Shown here in pieces: positions 1 through 10,469 of a stretch of DNA of 64,000 nt. Position 1 is the stretch's first letter, and the number at the start of each line of letters is the position of its first letter. Source of the stretch: Sphaerotilus mobilis (GTDB taxonomy: Bacteria; Pseudomonadota; Gammaproteobacteria; Burkholderiales; Burkholderiaceae_C); the NCBI RefSeq assembly GCF_004216565.1, contig NZ_SGWV01000009.1, positions 558,001 through 622,000 on the forward strand. The letters run 5' to 3'. The notes beneath the pieces are model-generated. The model ran no database searches and had not been told where the DNA came from. It was given only the letters and a program-made list of their open reading frames with translations. The translations under genes were made by a program, and so were the position numbers.

Positions 1-62
1 GGCGCCGGAGCGTCCTGATAATGCGAGATTCGCGGATCGCACCGCAGCAACTGGAAGGACGC

Positions 63-1463
63 ATGAGGCTCGAAGTCGTGATCATGGCTGCCGGCAAAGG
101 CACACGGATGAAGTCGGCGCGCCCGAAGGTGCTGCACCCGCTGGCGGGGCGACCCTTATTGCAGCATGTCCTGGCGATGGGTGCCGGGCTGGGTGCAGAT
201 CGCCTCATCACCATTACCGGTCACGGCGCCGAGCAGGTCGAGACGGCCATGCGCGCCGCCCTGCCCGAAGCCCCGCTGGCCTTTGTGCGACAGGAGCCGC
301 AGCTCGGCACCGGCCACGCCGTCCAGCAGGCCGTGCCCGAGCTGGCCGACCACGGCACCACCTTGATCCTCAACGGCGACGTGCCGCTGGTGCGGGCCGA
401 GACCGCCCGCGCGCTGGTCGCCGCCTGCGCTGGCGAGCGGCTGGCCTTGCTGACCGTCGAGCTGGCCGACCCGAGCGGCTACGGCCGCATCGTGCGCGAC
501 GTTGATCACCGCGAGCGCGTGCTCGCCATCGTCGAACACAAGGACGCCAGCCCCGCGCAACGCGCCATCAGCGAGGGCTACACCGGCATGATGGCCGTGC
601 CCACCGCGCACCTGAAGCGCTGGCTGGCCGCGCTGCGCAACGACAACGCGCAAGGTGAGTACTACCTCACCGACATCGTCGCCATGGCCGCCGCCGACGG
701 CGTGCCGGTGGTCGCGGCGCTCGCCACCAGTGAGACCGAGGTGCTGGGCGTCAACAGCCCCCTGCAGCTGTCCGAACTCGAACGCCGCTTCCAGCGCCAG
801 CAGGCCGAGGCCCTGATGGAAGCCGGCGTGCGCCTGATGGACCCGGCCCGCTTCGACCTGCGCGGCACGCTCAAGGCCGGCCGCGACGTCGCCATCGACG
901 TCAACTGCGTCTTCGAAGGCAGCGTCGAACTGGGCGACGAGGTCCAGATCGGCGCCAACTGCGTCATCCGCAACGCCCGCATCGCCGCCGGTGCCGTCAT
1001 CCACCCCTTCACCCACATGGATGGCGAGGCGGCTGGCGTCGAGGTCGGCGCGGGTTCGCTGATCGGGCCCTTCGCGCGGCTGCGTCCGGGCGCCAAGCTG
1101 GGCCGCGAGGTCCACATCGGCAACTTCGTCGAGGTCAAGAACAGCACGCTGGCCGATGGTGCCAAGGCCAACCACCTGGCCTACCTGGGCGACGCCACCG
1201 TGGGCGAGCGCGTCAACTACGGCGCCGGCAGCATCACCGCCAACTACGACGGCGCCAACAAGCACCGCACCACCATCGAGGCCGACGTGCATGTGGGCAG
1301 CAACTGCGTGCTGGTCGCGCCAGTGACGCTGGGTGCGGGCGCGACGATCGGCGGTGGCTCGACCATCACCAAGAACGTCGACGCCGGTGCGCTGGCCATT
1401 GGTCGGGGCAAGCAGGTCGCGCTGGCGGGCTGGAAGCGCCCGGCCAAGCAGAAGAAGGCTTGA
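63..1463 (+). CDS. glmU: Bifunctional UDP-GlcNAc pyrophosphorylase / glucosamine-1-phosphate acetyltransferase GlmU
   Basis: GlmU makes UDP-N-acetylglucosamine in the cytoplasm in two steps: acetylation of glucosamine-1-phosphate from acetyl-CoA, then uridylyl transfer from UTP. The product feeds peptidoglycan and LPS. The N-terminal uridylyltransferase half carries the nucleotide-binding loop AAGKGTRMKS at residues 9-18. From about residue 250 there is a left-handed beta-helix with the hexapeptide periodicity of an acyltransferase. I take the ATG at 63, which follows a GGAAGGA ribosome binding site. An upstream in-frame ATG at 21 would add 14 residues with no homology-like character. At 466 aa it is close to the usual ~456. 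It shares the window with glmS, the previous enzyme class of the same pathway. Confidence 0.97.
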   Translation: MRLEVVIMAAGKGTRMKSARPKVLHPLAGRPLLQHVLAMGAGLGADRLITITGHGAEQVETAMRAALPEAPLAFVRQEPQLGTGHAVQQAVPELADHGTTLILNGDVPLVRAETARALVAACAGERLALLTVELADPSGYGRIVRDVDHRERVLAIVEHKDASPAQRAISEGYTGMMAVPTAHLKRWLAALRNDNAQGEYYLTDIVAMAAADGVPVVAALATSETEVLGVNSPLQLSELERRFQRQQAEALMEAGVRLMDPARFDLRGTLKAGRDVAIDVNCVFEGSVELGDEVQIGANCVIRNARIAAGAVIHPFTHMDGEAAGVEVGAGSLIGPFARLRPGAKLGREVHIGNFVEVKNSTLADGAKANHLAYLGDATVGERVNYGAGSITANYDGANKHRTTIEADVHVGSNCVLVAPVTLGAGATIGGGSTITKNVDAGALAIGRGKQVALAGWKRPAKQKKA

Positions 1464-1492
1464 GCCGGATCGTGCAGCTGGCCGACACCGCC

Positions 1493-2128
1493 ATGACCCT
1501 GGGCATCGATCCCGTCTCCCGCGTCAACCGCGCCACGCCCGCCGAGGCAGCCCGGTCGCGCGGCCAGACCGGCGAACGGCCGCCGGCCGATCCGGCGCAG
1601 CGCCGGGCGGCGGCCCGCCCGCATCCGTCCGAGCCAGTTGCCGAGGTCGACAGCGTCGACACCGGCATCCTGTCCCGGCTGGGCACGGCGCACGACCACG
1701 ACGCGCTGCTGCCCTTCCCGATCGCCTTGCTGATGCCGACCCACTACGCCCGCCTGGGCGTGGCCGAAGGCGCCAGCACGGCCGAGATCGAGGCCGCCTG
1801 GCGGCGTCTGCGTCCGCCCGGCAGCGACGCGGCCAGCCACACCGCCCAGCGCAGCCTGACCTTGCAGGCCCTGCCCTGGCCGCAAGGCGCGGCGCTGGAG
1901 TCTCCGGCGGTGCGCGCCCGCCAGCGTGAGCTGGCCCATGCCGTGCTGGCCGATCCGGTGCGGCGGCAGGTCTATGACCGCTGGCTGGCCGAACACCGCA
2001 GCGCCATCACCCAGGCGCCGACCACCTCCGGCTGGACGGGCTGGCTGCACAGCGGCGGCGTGCACAAGCGCCTGGCGATCGTCGTCGGCGTGGTCGCCGT
2101 GGCGGCGCTGGCCTGGTTCATCGTCTGA
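1493..2128 (+). CDS. Tail-anchored J-domain-like protein lacking HPD
   Basis: Unnamed protein of 211 aa. The centre resembles a J domain: a YARLGV...GAS...EIEAAWRRL helix pair, then a helix ending in ADPVRRQVYDRWL, the usual end of a J domain. The diagnostic HPD tripeptide that stimulates Hsp70 ATPase is absent; the corresponding loop reads PPGSDAASH. The N-terminal ~75 residues are Pro/Arg/Ala-rich. The last ~18 residues (AIVVGVVAVAALAWFIV) form one membrane helix, so it is probably a tail-anchored inner-membrane protein with its body in the cytoplasm. It may be co-transcribed with glmU. An in-frame TTG at 1460 overlapping the glmU stop is an alternative start. Function unknown; a direct Hsp70 co-chaperone role is unlikely without HPD. 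Confidence 0.75.
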   Translation: MTLGIDPVSRVNRATPAEAARSRGQTGERPPADPAQRRAAARPHPSEPVAEVDSVDTGILSRLGTAHDHDALLPFPIALLMPTHYARLGVAEGASTAEIEAAWRRLRPPGSDAASHTAQRSLTLQALPWPQGAALESPAVRARQRELAHAVLADPVRRQVYDRWLAEHRSAITQAPTTSGWTGWLHSGGVHKRLAIVVGVVAVAALAWFIV

Positions 2129-2158
2129 TGCGGCCCGGGGCCGAGGCCCCCGCCGGCC

Positions 2159-2725
2159 TCAGCCGCGCGGCGCCGGCAGACTGACCGCCAGCCCGGCCTT
2201 GGCCCGGTGCACGCTGAAGAAGCAGCGCACATTGCGCACGTTGGCGTCGCTGTTGAACAGGCGCTGCGCCAGCGCCTGATAGGCCGCCATGTCGGCCACC
2301 TGAACGATCAGCACGAAGTCCGGCCCGCCGCTGGTGCGGTAGCACTGCTGCACGCCGGCATCGGCGGCCGCGCGGGCCTCGAAGGCGACGATGCGCTCGG
2401 CGCCTTGCGCATCCAGCGTGATCTCCACGACGGCGCTCAGGCCATGGCCCAGCGCCTCGGGCGACAGCACCGCGACGGTCCGCTCGATCACGCCGGCTTC
2501 CTGCAGGCGACGTTGCCGGCGCAGCGCCGTGGCCGGCGAGACATGGACGGCCTCGGCCAGCGCCTGGTTGGAGCGCGACGCGTCGCGCTGCAGCTCGTCG
2601 AGCAGGCGCAGGTCGATGGCGTCCAGTGGCAGCGGGCCGTCGGTCGTGGCCGATGTCACGGCCGGGGCGGAATTCTGTGCAGGGCTAGGGCTCACGTTGC
2701 AATCAACGATCAAGGATTCGCACAT
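2159..2725 (-). CDS. Lrp/AsnC-family transcriptional regulator
   Basis: This is a 188-aa Lrp/AsnC (feast/famine) regulator. The helix-turn-helix lies around residues 34-85 (LDAIDLRLLDELQRDASRSN..., recognition helix SPATALRRQRRLQEAG). An alpha-beta ligand/oligomerisation (RAM) domain follows, with the characteristic GGPDFVLIVQVADMAAYQ stretch. It would bind DNA as a dimer or octamer and respond to an amino acid. The first ~30 residues are poorly conserved-looking and the true start could be internal. It is divergent from glmS across a 163-bp gap holding two 30-bp-spaced direct repeats, so it may control itself or glmS. The ligand cannot be read from the sequence. Confidence 0.92.
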   Translation of the reverse strand: MCESLIVDCNVSPSPAQNSAPAVTSATTDGPLPLDAIDLRLLDELQRDASRSNQALAEAVHVSPATALRRQRRLQEAGVIERTVAVLSPEALGHGLSAVVEITLDAQGAERIVAFEARAAADAGVQQCYRTSGGPDFVLIVQVADMAAYQALAQRLFNSDANVRNVRCFFSVHRAKAGLAVSLPAPRG

Positions 2726-2756
2726 CGTCGCCCATTTCTTTCATGGACACAATGTG

Positions 2757-2800
2757 GTGACGAATCATTGCGCTGAGTCGTGAATTCTGACGATTCATTT
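2757..2800. promoter_or_regulatory. Direct repeats in the lrp-glmS intergenic region, candidate Lrp-type operator
   Basis: TGACGAATCATT at 2758-2769 and TGACGATTCATT at 2788-2799 match at 11 of 12 positions and are spaced exactly 30 bp, about three helical turns. They sit between the divergent Lrp-type gene and glmS. Phased, A/T-containing repeats are typical of Lrp-family binding, so this is a plausible autoregulatory operator. The assignment is inference from position and phasing only. Confidence 0.4.
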
Positions 2801-2888
2801 CTCGTGGCGATCGCTAGGATCGCGCCACCACTGCCGTACCTCAGGGTTTTCGGCAGTCCCTCTGCAACCTGAACAAGGACTTCCCCCC

Positions 2889-4754
<1,866 letters not shown>

Positions 4755-4762
4755 GTTTTGAG

Positions 4763-4783
4763 GCGGGCAATACCAGCCCGCTT
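4763..4783 (+). terminator. Weak hairpin terminator after glmS
   Basis: A GCGGGC / GCCCGC stem of 6 bp closes a 7-nt loop (4763-4781) and starts 8 nt after the glmS stop. Only TT follows, so intrinsic termination would be inefficient. It may be a Rho-assisted or vestigial terminator. Confidence 0.4.
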
Positions 4784-4888
4784 CGAACCCGCGACCCTGG
4801 CGATCACGTCAGGCTCGGCCCTGATCGGGGTGAGGTGTGCGAGAAAGCCGAGCGTCCAGCCCCGCCAGTCGCCACCGCTCGTCGCGCT

Positions 4889-4923
4889 CCCGCACCCGCA
4901 CCCGCACCCGCACCCGCACCCGC
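4889..4923 (+). repeat. Hexanucleotide tandem repeat (CCGCAC)n
   Basis: About five and a half perfect copies of a 6-bp unit, in non-coding DNA downstream of glmS. Likely a slippage-prone microsatellite. Confidence 0.85.
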
Positions 4924-5269
4924 TTCGGACAACTGAGGGCAGGTCGATGCTCATCGGCCCTGCCGGATGCCCCATCAATACAACCCGCTCTGCTTGCCGC
5001 CGACCGAGCCCTTGAAGCCGGATCAGATCCGGCATATCCGTGAGGCCTCGCGGGTCAGCCATGGGGTGAGTCCAACGGCCAAACATCCGCTGGCACCCCA
5101 AGGTTGCGATCAAGCGTTCACTGGGCTTTCGAAGTCCCGCCGAGCACCACCCGTAACCAGTTCAAGTTTTGTCCGCATCTCTGAGGCTCAGATTTGCAAC
5201 GGCCGGGACAGTACGGCGACGTGTCGACATCCTTGCGGCTTTGATCCCGCTGCCGCGATTTGCCATGCT

Positions 5270-7141
5270 TTATGCGCCACGACGCAACATGTGACCGATG
5301 TCTTCCAGCCATGACTTCATTTCTCCATCAGGGTCGACCTCAGCCAGCATCTGCGAGTCCATGGTAGGCAGGACCACGTCAGCCACCCATGCCTTCACTC
5401 GGCTATGTCCCCACTTGGAACCTACCGGGGCAAGCTGATTGAGCTGCGCCGAAAGCACAGCAGGTACGTCAGCATCAGGTCCGAATGGTGCGTCAAGTGC
5501 AAGCGGCAACTGCAACGCATTCGCGCATAGGTTAACGGCTTGGTGATGAATGAAGTTCTCCATCTCCCGCCGTGTCGTCGAGACGCCCTTACAAGTAGGC
5601 CTTCGATTTACCGCGTCAACCTTCGCTTGATGCTTGGCTGGCTCTGCCGCATTCGCATCCCGATCGTAGAGATGGAACTCGGGGCGATTGAGCATATGAA
5701 GCTTTGAGGCCCAAAGAGCCAGGTTGTTTGCTCCGCCTGCTGGAACAAAGACCAACTCGCCAGATATCTCAAGCGCATCCAAGTTCGGCACGGCATGACC
5801 ATGCGATATGAGGAGCTTGCTGAGATTCTTTAAAAACGAAACGTCGTAAACTCCTTCGACGATCACGAAAACCTTCACTGAGTGATCTGGCAGCACTCCC
5901 AAACTCGCTACGATGTCGGCGTTTACCGCGTCGTCACCACCGCACTGAATCGACCGGTGGCCTTTAGCATCCCGAGACAAAAATCGCAGGCTTGAGCTCG
6001 GAAGAGCGCGGGCCAAAGTGGGCGTATGTGTCGTCACAATGACCTGGTCGTTCCCGCAGGCCAACTGCTGAAGTGCGCGCATCAGCAACCGCTGGTTATG
6101 TGGATGCTGGCTGGTCTCAGGTTCCTCGATCGCATATATGGTCGACTGAGCGCCCTTATCCAAGATTGAACGCTCCACCTTGGCGCGGAAAAAGTTGAGA
6201 AGGATGAGGCGCCGGACACCACTACCTCGCTTATTCAGAGGAATCTCGTCGTCTCCGGTGATGCTCGCCTTGATCAACGAAGACCAATTCGGCCTTTCAA
6301 ACTTCGGGTCCAGTGTGGCTGCGACTCCTGGGTCCATCTCACGGAGCTTGCTTAGAGTGAGGGCCGCCACCTTTTTGACCTCTTGCTCAACGTGGGCCAT
6401 CACCGCCTGAAGCTGTGCGGCCTGTGCTGCAAGAGCGTCCTTGATTGCGATCTTGAGCGGGTCCTGGGCTTCTATATCCTGATCAGAACTTTGCCGGTCG
6501 CTTTTGAACAAGGCAAAAAGAGGCAAAGCGTTCTTCAGGCCATCCCATACCTTCGTCGCATTGCTCTTCTCATCAACTCCGTCGCCGAACAGAACCACGT
6601 CACATTCAGTCAGTGCCAGGCTCAGCACCTGATTGCGGATCGCTGTACGCAGCTCGTGCTTGACTGCCATGTTTACTGCCCTAGCCTCGATCCCAACTGC
6701 TACCGCCCTTGCCTTTAGTTCGTCAATCTTCAGGACGAGTAGGTCACTGGCGCCAGCAGTCGTCGGATGAACCGCCTTGACTCGGATCGTGGTCAGCTTT
6801 GGCTTTTCAATCGAACAGTTGAAGACCTTCGTGATTTCCAACTGACCCTGCGCGTTCAGCAGGAACTCGCCCGCAAGGCTGCTGCTCGCGGTCTCGTCCA
6901 AAACTATATTGGCTGGCAAGTCATCAAACACGCAAGTAATGGTGACTGCCCTGGCGTCCCCTCCCTTTGAGGCGTCGTTCTTGTCCAAGGCCTTGTCGTT
7001 GAAGAAGACGTCCAAGGCTTCGAGCAATGTCGACTTGCCAGCATCGTTTCGGCCGATCAGCGTCGTGAGGCCATCAAATCTGACAGAGAAAGGGGCCTTG
7101 TAGCCCCGAAAGTTTGAAAGAGTTAGTGCGCGCAGCTTCAT
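5270..7141 (-). CDS. OLD-family ATP-dependent endonuclease (AAA ATPase + TOPRIM)
   Basis: A 623-aa OLD-type protein: an SMC/ABC-like ATPase fused to a TOPRIM nuclease. Walker A GRNDAGKST is at residues 30-38. The signature-like segment is near 303-315, Walker B IEEPETSQHP near 338-347, and the switch-histidine segment VTTHTPTLA near 369. The TOPRIM part follows, with catalytic E429 (VIVEGVYD) and the DxD motif YDRDA at 492-496, so all metal-binding residues seem present. I choose the ATG at 7141 because GGAGGAG lies just upstream; the open frame extends further but without a better start. It is the last gene of the hsdM-hsdS-hsdR set (133 bp after hsdR). OLD nucleases act in anti-phage systems such as Gabija GajA, but no GajB-type helicase is adjacent. 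A defence accessory role is inferred. Confidence 0.9.
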   Translation of the reverse strand: MKLRALTLSNFRGYKAPFSVRFDGLTTLIGRNDAGKSTLLEALDVFFNDKALDKNDASKGGDARAVTITCVFDDLPANIVLDETASSSLAGEFLLNAQGQLEITKVFNCSIEKPKLTTIRVKAVHPTTAGASDLLVLKIDELKARAVAVGIEARAVNMAVKHELRTAIRNQVLSLALTECDVVLFGDGVDEKSNATKVWDGLKNALPLFALFKSDRQSSDQDIEAQDPLKIAIKDALAAQAAQLQAVMAHVEQEVKKVAALTLSKLREMDPGVAATLDPKFERPNWSSLIKASITGDDEIPLNKRGSGVRRLILLNFFRAKVERSILDKGAQSTIYAIEEPETSQHPHNQRLLMRALQQLACGNDQVIVTTHTPTLARALPSSSLRFLSRDAKGHRSIQCGGDDAVNADIVASLGVLPDHSVKVFVIVEGVYDVSFLKNLSKLLISHGHAVPNLDALEISGELVFVPAGGANNLALWASKLHMLNRPEFHLYDRDANAAEPAKHQAKVDAVNRRPTCKGVSTTRREMENFIHHQAVNLCANALQLPLALDAPFGPDADVPAVLSAQLNQLAPVGSKWGHSRVKAWVADVVLPTMDSQMLAEVDPDGEMKSWLEDIGHMLRRGA

Positions 7142-7274
7142 TTGCTCCTCCCAGAGCGCTTTTGTTGTGGCGACATGCCAAAAGAGCCATAGCTCAAAGT
7201 TCAATCGTTGCGTCAAACTTAGGTCGGCGCCAACAAGCATGCCGCCTGTTTTGGACGCCCAGGTGATTGCCCGC

Positions 7275-10200
7275 CTAGGCTGGTCCCGCCTCCGTGCCTG
7301 GCGGCCCAACGTCATCCGGCAGGCTAAGCGACAACACCCCGCGAATCAGGAAGTCCTTCAGCACCTTGTCAGCCCTGATCTTGACCTTGAAGGGCGGCAA
7401 TGCGGCACCTTCGATACGCTCAAAGTAGGCCTTGGCCGACGCCATGTTCACGGTTGCCCGCAGGTCGTCGAAGCGCCCGTACTCGTTGAGGTTGGCCTCG
7501 GTCACATGCGCGTCCAGCAAGGCTGCCAGCTTCGTAGCATCCACGCCCAGCGTCGCAACGACGGCCGCAAAGTCCTTGTTCTTGGCCCTGGCCTTGTAGT
7601 CCACCAAGTAGTCGCGGAAGGTCCGACTGGGGTCGATCTGCACATCGCCGCGCTGGATGTCATGCAAGAAGATCTCGGCGAATTTCTGATCCTCCTGAGA
7701 GAGCGAGGTGAATGACCGATGCAGTTCGGCCAAGGTTGCATCCCTGGACCCCCCGTCGCCACTCTCCAACTCCTTGAGGTACTTGGCAAAGCGCGAGTTC
7801 ATGTAGTCCGCGTCGATCTTGCCGGTGTCGATCTCGGTGATGTGGCTGTCGATGTCGAAGGGGATGCTCTCGCCCGCACCGCCACCGCCTGCCCCAAGCT
7901 CCTTGTAGCGCTGCAGCAGGGTCAGGTACTGCAGCTTCGAGAGGGCCACCGCAATCGACTGCTTGGGCTCGGTGTCGAACTCGTAGACCAACTTATCCCA
8001 GGTGAAGCCCTGAATCTTCGCGGCTTCCAGGATCGCGTTGAACCGGTTGAACTGCTTTGCAAAAGCCGCCCGCGCCGTCAAGTCATCCGGCAGCTTGGCA
8101 AAGTCAGCAATACCCGCCGCGCTGAAGATGGCGCTGATCTCGGTGAAGCAATCGTTCAAGCGCTCCAGGTTCCTGGGCAACTGATCGGCAAACAGGCCAA
8201 TGGGCTTGTCGCCGGAGTACAGCTTCACCGCCGCGTCCACGTTGCGCTTCATCGTGTGCGGCTTGCGGTAGTAGCGGACGGTGCCAAACGGCTTGTCTGG
8301 CCCGAAAAGCCGGTTGGTGCGGGAGAACGCCTGGATGATGTTTTCGTACTCCAGCAGCTTGTCGCAATACAGCGTGTTGACCCACTTCGAGTCGAAGCCG
8401 GTCAGCATCTGGTTCACGACGATCAGCAGATCCAGCCGCTTTTCGGGCTCGGCCTCGACGCGAAGGTAAGGCGCCTTGTGAGCCAGACGCGCAGCCAGAT
8501 CCTTCTTGAAGTTCGCGTGGGTGCCCATGTCGAACTTCTGCCCAAAGGTGGCGTTGTAGTCCTTGATGATTTCTTCCAGCCCTTCTGCCTTGAAGGCCGG
8601 ATCGGTGCTGCCGGTGTCGTCATCGCTGATGTGCGGATCGAACAGCGCGGTGATCTTCAGCGCGGGGCACTGCGCCTTCATGAGGCGGTAGTAGGTGATC
8701 GCCTCGGTGATGCTGCTGGTGGCAAAGATGGCGTGGAACTTCCCAGCCTGGCTCAGCACTTCCCAGTTGTCGGCGATGTCCTGCAGCACGGCTTGGTGGT
8801 GCTCGTCGCGCTCGTACTGCGCGTTCGGCAGGTAGTCTTCAATGCCGCGTTGGTACTCGCCCGCCGCGTCGCGGTGGCCCGCCATCGGCACTTCTTTCAT
8901 GTACCGGGTGAAGACTTTCTTCTTCGCGGCGTCTGCCAATGCTTCGGCCACGGTCGCCGCCTTGGCCCGCTCCAGGGCCACCGCCTGCCGCAGGTCGCGG
9001 TCTCGGTATGTCAGAACTTGGTAGGGGTCGAACCCCAGTACGTTCTTATCGCGGATGCCGTCGGCGATGCTGTAGCGGTGCAATTCGTCCCCAAAGACAT
9101 CCGTCGTGGTGTTGTCCTTGCGAACGTTCTCCTTGTGGATGGGCGTGCCGCTGAATCCGAAGAACACCGCCCCCGAGAAGCTCGCTTTGATGTCGACCAG
9201 CATGTCGCCAAAGGTGGAGCGGTGGCACTCGTCCACGATGAACACGATGCGCTTACCGCGCATGGTTTCCAGGTCGTGCGTCTTCAAGCCCTCGGCGTCG
9301 TCCGTGATCCGGCTCATCTTCTGGATGGACGTGACGATCAGGGTGTCCGCCGGCGCGGTGCTCTTCAGCGTCCTGACAAGCACACCGGTGTTCTCGGTGG
9401 CCTGCACCTGGTTGCTGTCACCGGCAAAGTCCCGGTAGGCCTTCAGCGTCTGTGTGCCCAGCTCCACCCGGTCCAGCAAAAACACCACCTTGTCGGCGTC
9501 TTTGGAGTTGGCGATGAGCTGGGCCGACTTGAAGCTCGTCATGGTCTTGCCCGAACCCGTGGTGTGCCAGATGTAGCCGCCTAGGCGGTTCGGGTTCTTC
9601 CAGTCGGTCTTGGCCACCTTGTCCGAAATGGCGTGTGCGGCGTAGTACTGGTAGCTGCGCATCACCTTCAACACACCGTCGGCCTCGTCGGCCACGGTGT
9701 AGAAGCCAATCAGCTGGTGCGCCATCGGGATGGACAGCAGGCTGGAGGTGAAGTTTTTCCAGTCGTTGATGTGCTCGTTGTTGAAGTCGGCCCAGTGGAA
9801 GGCGAAGTCCTTGTTGAACTTGCCGTCTGGCCCGGGGTTGGCGAAGTACAGAGCCTCGCTGGGTTCCATGGCCACAAAGATCTGAACCAGCGAGAACAGC
9901 CCGGTGAACATGCCTTCGCGCGCGTACTTCTGAATCTGGTTGTAGGCCTGGCTGACCGGCACACCGCTCTTCTTCAGCTCGATGTGGATCACCGGCATGC
10001 CATTGATGAGCAGCAGCAGATCACCCCGGCGGTCATGCTGCAGCTCTGAGGCGCGGGCGTAGCGCGGCTGCTGGGCGATCTGGTAGCGGCTTTGCCCAGC
10101 GGCAATCTCATGCCGGTCGTAGACCTTCAGGCTCACCTCTTTGCCGAAGTGCAGCGTGTCGGCCGGGTTGTCCCGCGTGATGGCCACCGTCTTGCCGTTG

Positions 10201-10454
10201 ATGAAGCCGTTCAGCTTCAGCGGTGTGCGCAGGGCGACGATCTGCTCCATCACCTGCTGCATCTCGCCGTCGGTCAGCGGCACCTCATTCAGCCGGTCCT
10301 TGCCACGGTTGTTTTCAAAGAGGATCTGCTTCCAGTTCGCCAGCAGGTCCGCCTCGCTGGGGCATTTGATGACCTCTAACTCACCCCACCCACGTTGACG
10401 GAGCTCATGGATGACTGCGGCTTCGAAGTCCGACTCTTTGGCAAAGATCGTCAT
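7275..10454 (-). CDS. hsdR: Type I restriction enzyme R subunit HsdR
   Basis: HsdR is the ATP-dependent DNA translocase and nuclease of a type I restriction complex (R2M2S). The N-terminal PD-(D/E)xK nuclease is visible as D145 (RRGDLLLLING), then E159-x-K161 in HIELKK. The helicase motor has Walker A HTTGSGKT at 297-304, the DECH box at 408-411 and a later helicase core with the FSRTNRLF motif. At 1059 aa it is a normal full-length subunit. It starts 15 nt after hsdS on the same strand, so hsdM, hsdS and hsdR are one operon. No frameshift is seen, so the enzyme is probably functional against DNA lacking the host methylation pattern. Confidence 0.96.
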   Translation of the reverse strand: MTIFAKESDFEAAVIHELRQRGWGELEVIKCPSEADLLANWKQILFENNRGKDRLNEVPLTDGEMQQVMEQIVALRTPLKLNGFINGKTVAITRDNPADTLHFGKEVSLKVYDRHEIAAGQSRYQIAQQPRYARASELQHDRRGDLLLLINGMPVIHIELKKSGVPVSQAYNQIQKYAREGMFTGLFSLVQIFVAMEPSEALYFANPGPDGKFNKDFAFHWADFNNEHINDWKNFTSSLLSIPMAHQLIGFYTVADEADGVLKVMRSYQYYAAHAISDKVAKTDWKNPNRLGGYIWHTTGSGKTMTSFKSAQLIANSKDADKVVFLLDRVELGTQTLKAYRDFAGDSNQVQATENTGVLVRTLKSTAPADTLIVTSIQKMSRITDDAEGLKTHDLETMRGKRIVFIVDECHRSTFGDMLVDIKASFSGAVFFGFSGTPIHKENVRKDNTTTDVFGDELHRYSIADGIRDKNVLGFDPYQVLTYRDRDLRQAVALERAKAATVAEALADAAKKKVFTRYMKEVPMAGHRDAAGEYQRGIEDYLPNAQYERDEHHQAVLQDIADNWEVLSQAGKFHAIFATSSITEAITYYRLMKAQCPALKITALFDPHISDDDTGSTDPAFKAEGLEEIIKDYNATFGQKFDMGTHANFKKDLAARLAHKAPYLRVEAEPEKRLDLLIVVNQMLTGFDSKWVNTLYCDKLLEYENIIQAFSRTNRLFGPDKPFGTVRYYRKPHTMKRNVDAAVKLYSGDKPIGLFADQLPRNLERLNDCFTEISAIFSAAGIADFAKLPDDLTARAAFAKQFNRFNAILEAAKIQGFTWDKLVYEFDTEPKQSIAVALSKLQYLTLLQRYKELGAGGGGAGESIPFDIDSHITEIDTGKIDADYMNSRFAKYLKELESGDGGSRDATLAELHRSFTSLSQEDQKFAEIFLHDIQRGDVQIDPSRTFRDYLVDYKARAKNKDFAAVVATLGVDATKLAALLDAHVTEANLNEYGRFDDLRATVNMASAKAYFERIEGAALPPFKVKIRADKVLKDFLIRGVLSLSLPDDVGPPGTEAGPA

Positions 10455-10469
10455 AGATGGGGCGTGGCC

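Larger units (their letters stand above)
4755..5269. other. Non-coding junction between glmS and the restriction-modification island
   Basis: About 515 bp without a convincing gene; the open frames here are short and lack ribosome binding sites. It holds the weak glmS hairpin, a CCGCAC hexanucleotide tandem repeat (about 4890-4922) and a perfect 17-bp palindrome GCCGGATC-A-GATCCGGC at 5017-5033. Base composition shifts towards A/T after about 5150. The minus strand reads GCGGACAAAACTTGAACTGG at about 5158-5177, which loosely recalls Tn7-type end motifs but with wrong spacing and orientation. No transposase or integrase gene is visible on either side. Confidence 0.5.

Noticed and set aside
156-1292. 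Long open frame antisense to glmU (378 codons), and similar long antisense frames under glmS, the guanidine carboxylase and other genes.
   Set aside because: They mirror the third-position GC bias of the real genes, give low-complexity Gly/Ala/Val/His/Asp proteins and lack ribosome binding sites.
4776-4860. A TTCGAACCCGCGACC stretch resembling the T-arm of a minus-strand tRNA just after glmS.
   Set aside because: The flanking five-base arms do not pair and no anticodon or D-arm can be drawn; probably chance similarity or a long-dead remnant.
5158-5186. Tn7-end-like motif GCGGACAAAA...GAACTGG on the minus strand near the glmS island edge.
   Set aside because: Spacing within the motif is shorter than in Tn7, no terminal TGT is at the right place, the orientation does not fit an element extending to the right, and no tns genes are visible.
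5270-7141. Gabija defence system, because of the OLD-type nuclease.
   Set aside because: No UvrD-like GajB helicase is adjacent; the neighbour is hsdR of a type I restriction system.
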